From CAUZIZ01 sp965222655 (GTDB taxonomy: Bacteria > Acidobacteriota > UBA6911 > RPQK01 > JAJDTT01), in the NCBI GenBank assembly GCA_965222655.1, contig CBDCUP010000006.1, positions 496,001 through 560,000 on the forward strand: a DNA stretch of 64,000 nucleotides, given 5' to 3'. Shown piece after piece: positions 43,924 to 52,957 of the stretch (its first letter is position 1; every line of letters begins with the position of its first letter). The notes beneath the pieces were generated by a model. The model did not search any database. It was not told the DNA's origin and worked only from the letters and a program-made list of their open reading frames with translations. The position numbers and the translations under genes are program-made.

Positions 43924-45446
43924 GAAAAAGAAAGAAAAGCCTGTTACTGCTCATCCTTGTCCTCGTCGGACTGTGGCTGTTCCTTCAGCTGGGCGCCGAT
44001 GAGCCGGTGGATTACGCTGACATCGAGGAGCACTTCAAGTACGGGTCCATCGGCAGCGAGCCCGGCGGGTCTCTGCTGAGCCCCCATGGCGGCGTCCTGC
44101 CCCCCTACTGGGTCATCAGGACCCTCCCCGAGATTTGCCCGGACCGACTGCCTGGGGGGTATGCCTCACTGGGTCTCATTTTCGAAGAGGGAAAGGACTT
44201 GCCGATCGGCTTCACGAAGCGCCAACGGCTGGGCCTCCAGAATGTAGGTCTGAACTGTGCCGTATGCCATACCGGAACCGTGCGGGAAACCCCAGAGAGC
44301 AAACCTCGAATCGTCTTGGGAATGCCGGCCCACCAGCTGGACCTACAGGGCCTCTTCCGCTTCGTCCTCGACTGTGCTCTGGATGATAAGCTCACAGCAG
44401 ATAGCGTTCTGGGAACGGCAGAGAAACTGGGTGGCGACGTGGGGCTCGTCGAGAAGATGCTCTACCGGACGCTTGGCATTTCCCAAGTGAAATTGACCGT
44501 GCTATCGCTCCAAAGGAGTATCGCACCACTCTTGGCCAGCCAGGTGCCGGATTGGGGACGGGGACGAGTCGACACCTTCAATCCCTACAAAGCGATCCAA
44601 TTTGGTTGGGCGCTTGAGAAACTGCCGCCAGATGAGATCATCGGAGCCTCAGACTTCCCTTCGCTCTGGAATCAGAAGCCTCGAGCCGAATCGCTCTCAC
44701 AGGCACCAGAAGGGATGCACCTTCACTGGGATGGCAACAACAACTCGGTAGACGAGCGGAATCTCAGCGCGTCATTGGGTGCCGGCGTGACTCCCACCAC
44801 CATCGACCACGATCGCCTTCAACGGGTCCGGGATTGGATCTGGACTCTGGAAGTCCCGAGATACCCCTACCGGATCGATGAAGAACTGGCTGCCCAGGGA
44901 GAGGTGCTCTATCGAGAGTACATCGACCCGACTTCGGGAGAAACCTGCCTGAACTGTCACGCCGATCACCGCTTCCGCGAGGGAGTCGTCGCGGGTACCC
45001 GGGTTGGAACTGTGGTCCCGATCGAACAGATCGACACGGATCCTCATCGCCTGAACTCCTATACCTATGAGTTTGCGGCCAACCAATACAACCTCTATCC
45101 CAGTACCGAGTACCGCTTCAGGCATTTCCGGAAGACTAACGGCTACGCCAACCATCCTCTGGATGGAATCTGGGCCCGTGCCCCCTACCTTCACAATGGA
45201 TCTGTCCCCACGCTGCAGGACCTGCTCGAGCCGGAGGAGAACCGACCTACCCTCTTCTACCGAGGCTACGACGTCTTCGACCAGAAAAAGGTAGGATTCC
45301 TGTCTGACATTGCCACCGAAGGGAAACGCCAGTATTTTTTGTACGATACCAAGAAGCCCGGCAACAGTAACCGGGGCCATCGTTATGGACTCTCGCTCTC
45401 GGCCGAGCAGAAGGAGGCCCTTGTCGAGTACCTGAAGATGTTCTAG
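43920..45446 (+). CDS. Two-haem c-type cytochrome, paralogue 3
   Basis: A 508-residue protein that overlaps paralogue 2 by four bases (ATGA), so the genes are co-translated. It has one N-terminal helix (LLLLILVLVGLWLFLQL), then EHFKYGSIGSE, GYASLGLIFEEGKDLPIGFTKRQ, LNCAVCHTGTVRE and PDWGRGRVDTFNPYKA. These are followed by HWDGNNNSVDERN, CLNCHADHRFREG and TNGYANHPLDGIWARAPYLHNGSVPTL. The second haem site lies in an insertion relative to the other copies (YREYIDPTSGETCLNCH). Three variants in one operon suggest different partners or substrates. Confidence 0.88.
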   Translation: MRKRKKSLLLLILVLVGLWLFLQLGADEPVDYADIEEHFKYGSIGSEPGGSLLSPHGGVLPPYWVIRTLPEICPDRLPGGYASLGLIFEEGKDLPIGFTKRQRLGLQNVGLNCAVCHTGTVRETPESKPRIVLGMPAHQLDLQGLFRFVLDCALDDKLTADSVLGTAEKLGGDVGLVEKMLYRTLGISQVKLTVLSLQRSIAPLLASQVPDWGRGRVDTFNPYKAIQFGWALEKLPPDEIIGASDFPSLWNQKPRAESLSQAPEGMHLHWDGNNNSVDERNLSASLGAGVTPTTIDHDRLQRVRDWIWTLEVPRYPYRIDEELAAQGEVLYREYIDPTSGETCLNCHADHRFREGVVAGTRVGTVVPIEQIDTDPHRLNSYTYEFAANQYNLYPSTEYRFRHFRKTNGYANHPLDGIWARAPYLHNGSVPTLQDLLEPEENRPTLFYRGYDVFDQKKVGFLSDIATEGKRQYFLYDTKKPGNSNRGHRYGLSLSAEQKEALVEYLKMF

Positions 45447-45457
45447 CCGGCTGGACC

Positions 45458-45575
45458 TTGAGGTGGCTTCGGTCTCCAGGCCGAAGGGTTTCCTCGCGCC
45501 GAGCCGTTGGCTCGACCCACGGCGGCCCGGAGGCCACCGCCACGTCCCCCGACTGGAGTTTCTTTCTCGAATCGT
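45458..45575. repeat. Dispersed intergenic palindrome R4
   Basis: Contains GTCTCCAGGCCGAAGGG, the hairpin CGAGCC-GTT-GGCTCG, CGGCGGCCCGGAGGCCACCG and CCACGTCCCCCGACTGGAG followed by TTTCTTTCTCGAAT. The last block is the complement of the left flank of R1, so the conserved unit is about 110 bp long. Confidence 0.85.
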
Positions 45576-45621
45576 GCGGGCGCTTCTGGGGGCGGAACTA
45601 AGTACACTAAGGAGAAACACC

Positions 45622-46731
45622 ACGTCCTACTATTACGATTTCGAATCCACAGGTCCCGTGCTCAGGCGAATGGGTGGACGCCTGCTCGATCTACGCCAGA
45701 AGCTCACCCGGGAAGTCCCTCCCAAGAACCTGCACGAGAGCCTCCTGTTAGCGACCTGGAACATCCGCGAATTCGACTCCACCAAGGGAGGCAGACGTAC
45801 CGAGGAATCTTTCGCCTATATCGCCGAGATCGCCTCCCGCTTCGACCTGCTTGCGCTCCAGGAGGTTCGGGAAAATCTGAGCGCCCTGGAACACCTGCAA
45901 GGGATGCTGGGACCCTGGTGGGCCTATATCGTCACCGACGTCACCGAAGGACAACCCGGCAATCGTGAGCGGACAGCCTTCCTGTTCGACAAACGGAAGG
46001 TCCGATTCGCGGGGATTGCCGGGGAAGCAGTAATTCCCCCCAAGGCCGTGCGAACCACGCGAGCCGATGGAAAAAACACTACGATCTACGAGCCCTCCAA
46101 GCAGCTCTCCCGTACTCCTTTTCTAGCCGGATTTCAGGTCGGTTGGTTCAAGTTCATGCTGTGCACGGTCCACATCGCCTACGGAAGGGCAAAAGCCAGT
46201 CCCCCAAATCGCGTGGAGGAGGTGAAACTGATCGCCGAGTTCTTGTCGCGGCGAGCAGACGAATCGGGCAGTTGGTCGAACAACATGATCCTGCTGGGCG
46301 ACTTCAACATCTTCCACAGCTCCAGCGAGACCATGCAAGCGATTCTCGACGCGGGATTCCAGGTACCCCAGGCGCTGCAGGAGGTTCCAGCCTCGAACGT
46401 CGGCAAAAAGAAGCGCCGCTACGACCAGATTGCTTTCAAGGTTCGAGACGATCAATTGACGCCCACTGGCCAGGCTGGCGTGTTCGACTTCTTCCAGACT
46501 GTGTACCTGGCCGAGGACGAAGACATCTACGCCGACAGCATGGGTCCTCGCTACCACACGACGACCGCAGGCGTGGTGAAGACCAGGCAAGAACAGAGCC
46601 GCTATTACCTGAGCAACTGGCGAACTCATCAGATGTCGGACCACCTCCCCATGTGGGTCGAGCTGAAGATCGACTTCGGCGCAGAGTATCTTTCAAAGCT
46701 GGCCAACTCGGTTTCGAAGCTGGCGGAATGA
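45622..46731 (+). CDS. Endonuclease/exonuclease/phosphatase-fold protein, ACG start?
   Basis: About 370 residues with the EEP superfamily motifs LLATWNIREFDS, DLLALQEVRENL, CTVHIAYGRA, NMILLGDFNIFH and QMSDHLPMWVEL, which carry the metal-binding Asn, Glu, Asp and His. The expected start of the family, YYYDFE, is preceded in frame by ACG at 45,622, which has a textbook AAGGAG seven bases upstream. No ATG, GTG or TTG lies in a comparable position. The GTG at 45,463 would translate through palindrome R4, and the ATG at 45,670 would lose YYYDFE. The protein lies 176 bp after the cytochromes and 6 bp before a GNAT gene. Confidence 0.8.
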   Translation, partial: TSYYYDFESTGPVLRRMGGRLLDLRQKLTREVPPKNLHESLLLATWNIREFDSTKGGRRTEESFAYIAEIASRFDLLALQEVRENLSALEHLQGMLGPWWAYIVTDVTEGQPGNRERTAFLFDKRKVRFAGIAGEAVIPPKAVRTTRADGKNTTIYEPSKQLSRTPFLAGFQVGWFKFMLCTVHIAYGRAKASPPNRVEEVKLIAEFLSRRADESGSWSNNMILLGDFNIFHSSSETMQAILDAGFQVPQALQEVPASNVGKKKRRYDQIAFKVRDDQLTPTGQAGVFDFFQTVYLAEDEDIYADSMGPRYHTTTAGVVKTRQEQSRYYLSNWRTHQMSDHLPMWVELKIDFGAEYLSKLANSVSKLAE

Positions 46732-46737
46732 AACGAA

Positions 46738-47898
46738 ATGCCTAACATAGAAGGGCCTCAGGCCTGCTCACCCGAAGATTTGCCCCAGGTCATCGCTCTG
46801 GTCGACTCCGCGATGCGGGAGGGCTCGGACCAGACAATGCTGACCGACTACCCGCTCGTCTACCTGCACTCGAACCTGGAGAATATCCGGATCATCAAGT
46901 CCGAAGGAAAAGTGGTCAGTGTGGTTCCCTTTCTACCCCGTCCTATACGGATCGATAATTGCGGTTTCAACATCGGCATTATTTCTCCCACCGCAACCTA
47001 CCCTGAACACCGCAGAAAGGGATACGGCCTCGGCGGCTTGAACAGCTGCATCGAGCGAATGAACAGGGTCGGCTGCGAGTTGTCGATCCTGTGGACACAG
47101 GTTGCCACCTTCCCCTTCTATGAATGCGGCGCATACCAGGCTGTGCGTTACCAGGGGTGGACCTATGCCTGCCGCCGTGAGGATGCCCAGCTCTTTCAGG
47201 ACAATGGGCAGAAGATCCTCTCCTACGATCCTGCAACCAAGCATTATCTGGAGGATATCGGAAGAATCCATCACCAGGACGTCTTCGGAGCGGAGCGAAG
47301 TCTCGACGAGCAGGTATTGCTTTTCGGACTACCCAAGACGACGACCCTGATCGCCCTCGAGCAAGACTTACCCGTGGCGTACCTCATCGTCAGCAGGGCC
47401 AGCAATAAGCACGGACTGATCGAGGCGGGCGGAGAGTCTTCCGCCCTCGAGACGCTGGTCCACCACACCCTCTCCGGGCTGGATCCAGCGGAGTCCATCG
47501 AGGCCTACGACAACTTGACCCAGACCCCATTGGGTTCCCTGCTTCAAAGCAGAATCTCAGATCGACGCCTTCTCTACGAAAAATCCATGATGATTCGAAT
47601 CAATCAGCCCACCCGATTCCTCCGACAAATCGGATCCTGGATCGAGAAAAGAAACGCCGGCGCCAATCGGGAGTTCTCCCTCTATCTGACCGACGCGGAG
47701 GAGCAAATCAGCTTTCTCTTCACCGATGCCGGACTGCAGTTCGGCCAGGAACGCCTGAGCAACCATGTAGAGACGACCCGTCGAGAGCTGACCTCGTGGG
47801 TTTTTGGACCGCATCCTGCGCGTCCCTGCTCGCCTCCCGAGTTCTTGTCAGGACTCTTCCCCTTCTACTTCCCCATCTGGATCCTGGACCAGAGTTGA
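46738..47898 (+). CDS. GNAT-family N-acetyltransferase, Eis-like layout
   Basis: A 386-residue protein. The N-terminal GNAT domain has VVPFLPRPIRIDNCGFNIGIISPTATYPEHRRKGYGLGGLNSCIERM, in which RRKGYGLGG is the acetyl-CoA pyrophosphate-binding motif. LSILWTQVATFPFYECGAYQAV follows. Residues 160-290 resemble a second, degenerate GNAT unit, and the C-terminal 90 residues (LTDAEEQISFLFTDAGLQF) resemble a sterol-carrier-like domain, as in Eis-type enzymes. The substrate is unknown. It starts six bases after the preceding stop, so it is probably co-transcribed. Confidence 0.8.
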   Translation: MPNIEGPQACSPEDLPQVIALVDSAMREGSDQTMLTDYPLVYLHSNLENIRIIKSEGKVVSVVPFLPRPIRIDNCGFNIGIISPTATYPEHRRKGYGLGGLNSCIERMNRVGCELSILWTQVATFPFYECGAYQAVRYQGWTYACRREDAQLFQDNGQKILSYDPATKHYLEDIGRIHHQDVFGAERSLDEQVLLFGLPKTTTLIALEQDLPVAYLIVSRASNKHGLIEAGGESSALETLVHHTLSGLDPAESIEAYDNLTQTPLGSLLQSRISDRRLLYEKSMMIRINQPTRFLRQIGSWIEKRNAGANREFSLYLTDAEEQISFLFTDAGLQFGQERLSNHVETTRRELTSWVFGPHPARPCSPPEFLSGLFPFYFPIWILDQS

Positions 47899-47922
47899 GC
47901 TGGAACTTCCATGACTGTTTGA

Positions 47923-47977
47923 TAGGACGGGCACTCCTGCCCGTCGCCGTCCTTGACGGGCAGGAGTGCCCGTCCTA
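47923..47977. terminator. Perfect 23-bp hairpin after the GNAT gene
   Basis: The arms 47,923-47,945 and 47,955-47,977 are perfectly complementary around a 9-base loop. Each arm contains GGACGGGCACTCCTGCCCG or its complement. There is no T tract, so intrinsic termination is uncertain. It could equally be a mobile palindrome of the kind repeated in related phyla. Confidence 0.6.
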
Positions 47978-48094
47978 CAACCGACACAGTGCTATCGATG
48001 TCGCGGTTAGAGACAACCAAAGTTTGACGGAACGAAATCGCTTGGACTAGCATGGGTCATTATTCGGTTCCAAAAAGCAGTTGTCAGACAGGTG

Positions 48095-50617
48095 ATGGCG
48101 GCCTCGATTCTTCTGGGGGTGATCTTCATCCGCTGGACCCATGGCGGCGAAAACCTGCCTTCCCCTGCCGACAGAAACGTCGACTTCACAGAGCAGATCC
48201 TGCCCATTTTGAGCGACCGATGTCTTGGCTGCCATGGAAAGACGGTCCAGATGCACGGTCTGCGTCTGGACCAACGTCCTGGGGCCCTCAAGGGCGGTGA
48301 ATCCGGTACGCCGGCCTTGATACCAGGGAACAGCGGTGGGAGCCGGCTAATACATTTTGTGTCCGGAGCAGACTCGGCGGTCGTGATGCCTCCCCAGGGT
48401 GACCGCCTTTCCGAGACCCAGATCAGCCTGCTGCGGACATGGATCGATCAAGGCGCTCATTACGCGGAGGAGACGTCCACGAACGAGGTTCAAGCGGGGC
48501 ACTCGTCGCACTGGTCGTTTCAGCCGGTTGTTGCTCCCGCCATCCCCGAGGTGAGTAATCGGGACTGGGTCCGCAGTCCTATCGACGCCTTCGTCCTGGA
48601 AAAACTGGAGGCACGGGGTTGGAAGCCGTCGGCTCCGGCCAAGCCTGGAGCCCTTCTGCGGCGAATCCACCTGGACCTCATCGGGCTGCCCCCGACACTT
48701 GACGAACAGGATCAGATTCTGAACGATTCTTCACCTGAACATTTCGATGGGCTGGTCTCCGAACTCCTGAAACGCCCGGGCTACGGGGAGCGATGGGGCC
48801 GACATTGGCTCGATCTGGTCCGCTATGCGGAAACCAACGGATACGAACGGGACGCCACCAAGCCAAGCGTCTGGAAGTATCGCGACTACGTCATCCGATC
48901 CCTGAACCAGGACAAGCCCTACAACCGCTTCATTCTGGAGCAGCTGGCGGGGGACGAACTTCCCGATCGGTCGGCCGAGACCCACATCGCCACCGGCTTC
49001 GCCAGACTCGGCCCCTGGGACGACGAGCCCGCGGACTTCGAGCAGGATCGATTCGACCAGTTGGATGACATCGTCAGAACCACCTCAGAGGTCTTTCTGG
49101 GGATCACTCTGGGCTGTGCCCGCTGCCACGACCACAAGTTCGATCCCCTCACCCAGCGAGACTACTACAGCATGGTCGCCATCTTCGATGGCCTCGAGCG
49201 GCCGCGTGACGGCCGCCGGGAACTGGACACGCCGATTGGGACACGAGAGCAGTTGGAGCGACTGGCGACCCGCGATGCCGAGATTGCCCCCCTGGCCCAG
49301 GAGATCGAGCGTCTCCGCGAAGACTTCCGGAGCAGCTTCCTCAAGAGCGGACAGAGTAAGCTTCCCGAAGAAGCCCGGCAGGCGTTTCTGACCGATTCCA
49401 AGGAGCAAACAAACGAGCAGAAGGAGCTGGTCAGAAAACATTTCACAGAGTTGATAACGGAAGTGACGGCCGCGCTGCCTTCGAAGACCCTGGAGGGAAT
49501 CCACCTCCTCGAAGAGAAGATCGACATTCTGCGTAAGGGGACTCCTGACCTGGAGCGCGGCTACTTCATGCACGAGCCCAAGCTGCCAGGTCCGACCCAC
49601 CTCCTCTTTCGGGGCAGAGCCGCAACGCCCGGACCAGTAGTTCCGCCCAGGGTCCCAGTGATACTGGCCCATCCAGAGCCGGCTTTTCCGTCCCCTGCAG
49701 CTACCAGCCTCCGCCGTCTGACACTTGCACGTTGGATTGCCGATCGCGAGAACCCTCTGACCGCACGCGTGATCGTCAACCGTGTCTGGCAATTTCACTT
49801 CGGCGCGGGCCTGGTCCGCAGCCCCAATGATTTCGGCTCCATCGGCCAGAAACCGACTCATCCGGAGCTGCTGGATTGGCTGGCAAACTGGTTCATCGAG
49901 CAGGAGTGGTCGCTCAAGAAGCTGCACCAGCTCATCATGACCAGTAACAGCTACCGGATGAGCAGGAGCAATGTGCCTGCCTATCGGGAGCAGGACCCCG
50001 AGAACCGGCTGCTCTGGCGGTTTCCCTACACTCGCCTGGAGGTGGAGGTCATCCGTGACTCGGTTCTCGCCGTGAGTGGACGCCTGAACCGTAAGATGTT
50101 CGGTCCCAGCATGCTGCCGGAGGTTCCGCCGGCGGCGCTGGAAGGCCACCCCGACCCCGACAAAATCTGGAAGGCATCGGAGGAGGCAGAGGCATCGCGC
50201 CGTACCATCTACGCCTTCATCAAGCGGCTCATGATCATTCCGATGCTGGAAGTGCTGGACTTCTGTGATACCAGCCGCAGTTCTGCCAAACGGGCCGTGA
50301 CCAGCATCGCTCCGCAGGCTCTGACACTCTTCAACAGCGATTTCATAACGCGCCAGTCCCACTACTTCACCGAACGTCTGATCAGCGAGGTAGGTCTCGA
50401 TTTCGACAAGTTGATCGAGCGGGCCTACCGACTGACCCTGTGCCGTCCCCCGACCGGGTATGAGCTAGAGTCGATGCGGGACTTCCTCCGTCGGGAGATG
50501 GAGGCAAGTCTATGGGAATCAACCAAAGTCAACGATCGTGACGAAGTTCGACGCGCCGCTCTGCATCAGATGTGCCGGGTGATGTTCAATCTCAACGAGT
50601 TTGTCTACCCTGATTAG
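48095..50617 (+). CDS. PSD1/PSCyt1/PSCyt2 planctomycete-type cytochrome protein
   Basis: About 840 residues. A short N-terminal hydrophobic segment is followed by a PSCyt1 haem site (ILSDRCLGCHGKTVQMHGLRLD, about residue 43) and VMPPQGDRLSETQISLLRTWIDQGA. The DUF1549 (PSCyt2) domain has SPIDAFVLEKLEARGWKPS, RRIHLDLIGLPPT, RWGRHWLDLVRYAETNGYERD and a second CxxCH, GCARCHDHKFDPLTQRDYY. The DUF1553 (PSD1) domain has RVWQFHFGAGLVRSPNDFGSIGQKPTHPELLDWLANWFIEQEWSLKKLHQLIMTSNSYR and SIAPQALTLFNSDFITRQS. Such genes are nearly always followed by DUF1501 proteins, as here. They are thought to act in periplasmic polymer degradation or redox chemistry. Confidence 0.93.
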   Translation: MAASILLGVIFIRWTHGGENLPSPADRNVDFTEQILPILSDRCLGCHGKTVQMHGLRLDQRPGALKGGESGTPALIPGNSGGSRLIHFVSGADSAVVMPPQGDRLSETQISLLRTWIDQGAHYAEETSTNEVQAGHSSHWSFQPVVAPAIPEVSNRDWVRSPIDAFVLEKLEARGWKPSAPAKPGALLRRIHLDLIGLPPTLDEQDQILNDSSPEHFDGLVSELLKRPGYGERWGRHWLDLVRYAETNGYERDATKPSVWKYRDYVIRSLNQDKPYNRFILEQLAGDELPDRSAETHIATGFARLGPWDDEPADFEQDRFDQLDDIVRTTSEVFLGITLGCARCHDHKFDPLTQRDYYSMVAIFDGLERPRDGRRELDTPIGTREQLERLATRDAEIAPLAQEIERLREDFRSSFLKSGQSKLPEEARQAFLTDSKEQTNEQKELVRKHFTELITEVTAALPSKTLEGIHLLEEKIDILRKGTPDLERGYFMHEPKLPGPTHLLFRGRAATPGPVVPPRVPVILAHPEPAFPSPAATSLRRLTLARWIADRENPLTARVIVNRVWQFHFGAGLVRSPNDFGSIGQKPTHPELLDWLANWFIEQEWSLKKLHQLIMTSNSYRMSRSNVPAYREQDPENRLLWRFPYTRLEVEVIRDSVLAVSGRLNRKMFGPSMLPEVPPAALEGHPDPDKIWKASEEAEASRRTIYAFIKRLMIIPMLEVLDFCDTSRSSAKRAVTSIAPQALTLFNSDFITRQSHYFTERLISEVGLDFDKLIERAYRLTLCRPPTGYELESMRDFLRREMEASLWESTKVNDRDEVRRAALHQMCRVMFNLNEFVYPD

Positions 50618-50624
50618 GTGAAGC

Positions 50625-52106
50625 ATGTCACAAGAAAGCAGGCGCTATAGTCCCAATCACACCCCCTGCGGCCGCACCCGAAGGGAGTTCTTGTGGGAAG
50701 TAGGGGGAGGCTTTGCCGGTCTTGCCCTGATCGATCTGCTTTCCAGTGATGGATTCTTTCTTCAGTCGGCTCAGGCAGCAGGGGCAGAGAAGGCGCCTGA
50801 GATACTTCTTGCACCCAAACCCTCTCATTTCCCGGTCAAAGCCAAGCACGTCATCTTCTTCTTCATGAACGGGGGTCCAAGCCATATCGACCTCTTCGAT
50901 CCCAAGCCCGCCTTGACCAAGCACAATGGCCAGCCCTACCAGGGCGAACTGTCCGTCGGCTCGAACAATCGTCCCATCGGCTATTTGATGCAGTCGCCCT
51001 TTCCCTTCAAAAAGCACGGTCAGAGCGGACTGGAAATCAGCAGCATCTACCCACACCTCTCTCGGCACGCCGATGACCTCTGCGTGGTCAGATCCCTGTA
51101 CACGGACACCGCTGCCCATGCTTCAGGGGTGATGCAGATGAACACGGGCAGCGTCATCATCGGGAAGCCCAGCCTGGGCTCCTGGCTGAGCTACGGATTG
51201 GGTACGATGAGCGAAGACCTGCCCAGTTTCGTGGTGATGGCTGATCCCCGGGGAGGCCCCATCGGCGGCTCTGCGAGCTGGTCGGCGGGCTTCATGCCGG
51301 CCGCCTATCAGGGAACGTTGTTTCGTAGTAGGGGGAGTCCGCTCCTGGACCTGGCGACTCCCGATAACGTTAGCGAGCGCCGGCAGCGCCACTCCCTGGA
51401 CCTGCTGAATCGCTTGAACCAAAAACATTTCAGCTCTCGGGAGCAGGAATCTGAATTGGCCGCACGCATCTACTCCTACGAATTGGCCTACCGTATGCAG
51501 ACTTCGGCCGCCGAGGTCGTGGATATCGACAAGGAGGATGAGAAGACCAAAGACATGTACGGCCTCAACGACAACCTGACCAACGACTTCGGCCGCAAGT
51601 GTCTGATTGCTCGCCGTCTGGTCGAAAAGGGAGTGCGCTTCGTTCAGCTCTACTCAGGGGGAGGACACGGTCCCGAAACCTGGGATGGTCACGTCGACTG
51701 CATCGCCAACCACAAGCTTCATGGATACGAAACCGATCAGCCCATGGCGGCCCTGATTACGGATCTCAAGCGCAGCGGCCTCTGGGACGAAACCCTGATC
51801 ATCTGGGGTGGCGAGTTCGGCCGGACCCCTACCAGTGAAGGTGTCGGCAAACCAGGTCGGGATCACAATTGGTATGGCTTCACCATGTGGCTGGCAGGTG
51901 CGGGTGTCAAGGGCGGACAGACGATCGGAGCCACCGATGAGTTGGGTTTCAAGGCCATCGAGGACCCCTATCACGTCTCCGATTTCCACGCCACCATCCT
52001 TCACCTCATGGGCCTCGACCACAAAAGGCTGACCTACTTCTACCACGGTTTGGAAGAGCGACTAACAGGCCAACGAGGCACCCTGATCCAGAAAGCGCTG
52101 GCCTGA
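50625..52106 (+). CDS. DUF1501 (sulfatase-like) protein with Tat signal
   Basis: A 493-residue protein exported by the Tat pathway: RTRREFLWEVGGGFAGLALIDLL near residues 19-41 carries the twin arginines. DUF1501 landmarks follow: HVIFFFMNGGPSHIDLFDPKP, HADDLCVVRSLYTDTAAHASGVMQMNTG, PSLGSWLSYGLGT, FVQLYSGGGHGPETWDGH and LIIWGGEFGRTPTSEGVGKPGRDHNWYGFTMWLAGAGVKGG. The fold is alkaline phosphatase/sulfatase-like. It starts seven bases after the PSD1 gene and forms an operon with it. The enzymatic activity is not established for the family. Confidence 0.93.
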   Translation: MSQESRRYSPNHTPCGRTRREFLWEVGGGFAGLALIDLLSSDGFFLQSAQAAGAEKAPEILLAPKPSHFPVKAKHVIFFFMNGGPSHIDLFDPKPALTKHNGQPYQGELSVGSNNRPIGYLMQSPFPFKKHGQSGLEISSIYPHLSRHADDLCVVRSLYTDTAAHASGVMQMNTGSVIIGKPSLGSWLSYGLGTMSEDLPSFVVMADPRGGPIGGSASWSAGFMPAAYQGTLFRSRGSPLLDLATPDNVSERRQRHSLDLLNRLNQKHFSSREQESELAARIYSYELAYRMQTSAAEVVDIDKEDEKTKDMYGLNDNLTNDFGRKCLIARRLVEKGVRFVQLYSGGGHGPETWDGHVDCIANHKLHGYETDQPMAALITDLKRSGLWDETLIIWGGEFGRTPTSEGVGKPGRDHNWYGFTMWLAGAGVKGGQTIGATDELGFKAIEDPYHVSDFHATILHLMGLDHKRLTYFYHGLEERLTGQRGTLIQKALA

Positions 52107-52218
52107 CCGGCTAGAATCCCAAGGCACAAGAAACAAGATACAAACAAACCCCAAATTACAAAGCACCAAGGTCCAAACGAACTGCCTACCCGCATCAACC
52201 CCCTGTCCGAGTTTCAGA

Positions 52219-52404
52219 TCAGCTGCCAGACTTCGCTTTGTACGGGCAGTGTCGGCACCCGGACTCGCAGCAGTAGCCGCGACGCCTCAGGAATTCCGCG
52301 GTCATGACCATCAGGCCATTCTCCCAATAGAAATCGCGTCCTTCTATGATCTCCTTTGCGGAGACTTGAGTTCGCGCGCCGGTTTCTTCGGACTTCTGCG
52401 ACAT
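52219..52404 (-). CDS. DUF5522 small zinc-binding-type protein
   Basis: Sixty-one residues: MSQKSEETGARTQVSAKEII, then RDFYWENGLMVMTAEFLRRRGYCCESGCRHCPYKAKSGS. The CC-x4-C-x2-C pattern and the preceding LMVMTAEF are the core of DUF5522, a family of very short proteins of unknown function. The cysteines probably bind a metal. It starts 17 bp after the cupin stop codon on the same strand. Confidence 0.75.
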   Translation of the reverse strand: MSQKSEETGARTQVSAKEIIEGRDFYWENGLMVMTAEFLRRRGYCCESGCRHCPYKAKSGS

Positions 52405-52421
52405 CCTACGAGCCGATGTCC

Positions 52422-52781
52422 TTAGTCTGCGTCTCTGTGGACCGTGTCGGGAGAAAAGGCGGGAAGACACACCGCAATGTATTCGGCCCCTTCCGGCGTG
52501 CTGTACCGCACCCACTCCCCTGGCGCCGTTACGACCGCCTGCCCCGCTTTGACTTCGAGCATGCCGTCGGCATGCTCTACCCGGACCAGCCCCTTCAACA
52601 CCACCGTTATCTCTTCGAACTCGGGTGCCTGACCTGGCTCCTGCCAGCCAGCCGGAGATTGCATCCGCGCCACACTGACCTTCCCATGGTCCGACGCCCA
52701 CCTTCCCGCGTACTCTTCGATTCTCTTGGGCTTGTTTCCGGCTCCTTCAATCACAATGGGCTGCTCAATCAGCGTAGGCAT
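52422..52781 (-). CDS. Cupin-domain protein
   Basis: About 119 residues beginning MPTLIEQPIVIEGAGNKPKRIEEYAGRWASDHGKVSVARM, with AAAGGATGTTGGGAA upstream of the ATG at 52,781. EEITVVLKGLVRVEHADGMLEVKAGQAVVTAPGEWVRYSTPEGAEYIAVCLPAF covers the two cupin motifs, although the usual metal-binding histidines are mostly replaced. Such single-domain cupins often act in ethanolamine or sugar metabolism or as sensors, but nothing here fixes the role. Confidence 0.78.
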   Translation of the reverse strand: MPTLIEQPIVIEGAGNKPKRIEEYAGRWASDHGKVSVARMQSPAGWQEPGQAPEFEEITVVLKGLVRVEHADGMLEVKAGQAVVTAPGEWVRYSTPEGAEYIAVCLPAFSPDTVHRDAD

Positions 52782-52957
52782 TTCCCAACATCCTTTCTTC
52801 GACTTCTCTATCTCGTTCGAGATAAGTCGCCTGGGATCGCCTACCTCAGCGATCGTTTTCCGGCAACTCATCGGCGTGCAGTCAGGACAGAGTAGAGAGT
52901 ATCATCGAAGCCGAAGGTTCTCAGCCCGAAACAGCATGAAGTTATGAGGTCCCATTG

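Noticed and set aside
45463..45621. N-terminal extension of the EEP protein from the GTG at 45,463
   Set aside because: It would translate palindrome R4, which is an intergenic repeat found at three other places, and family similarity begins only at YYYDFE.
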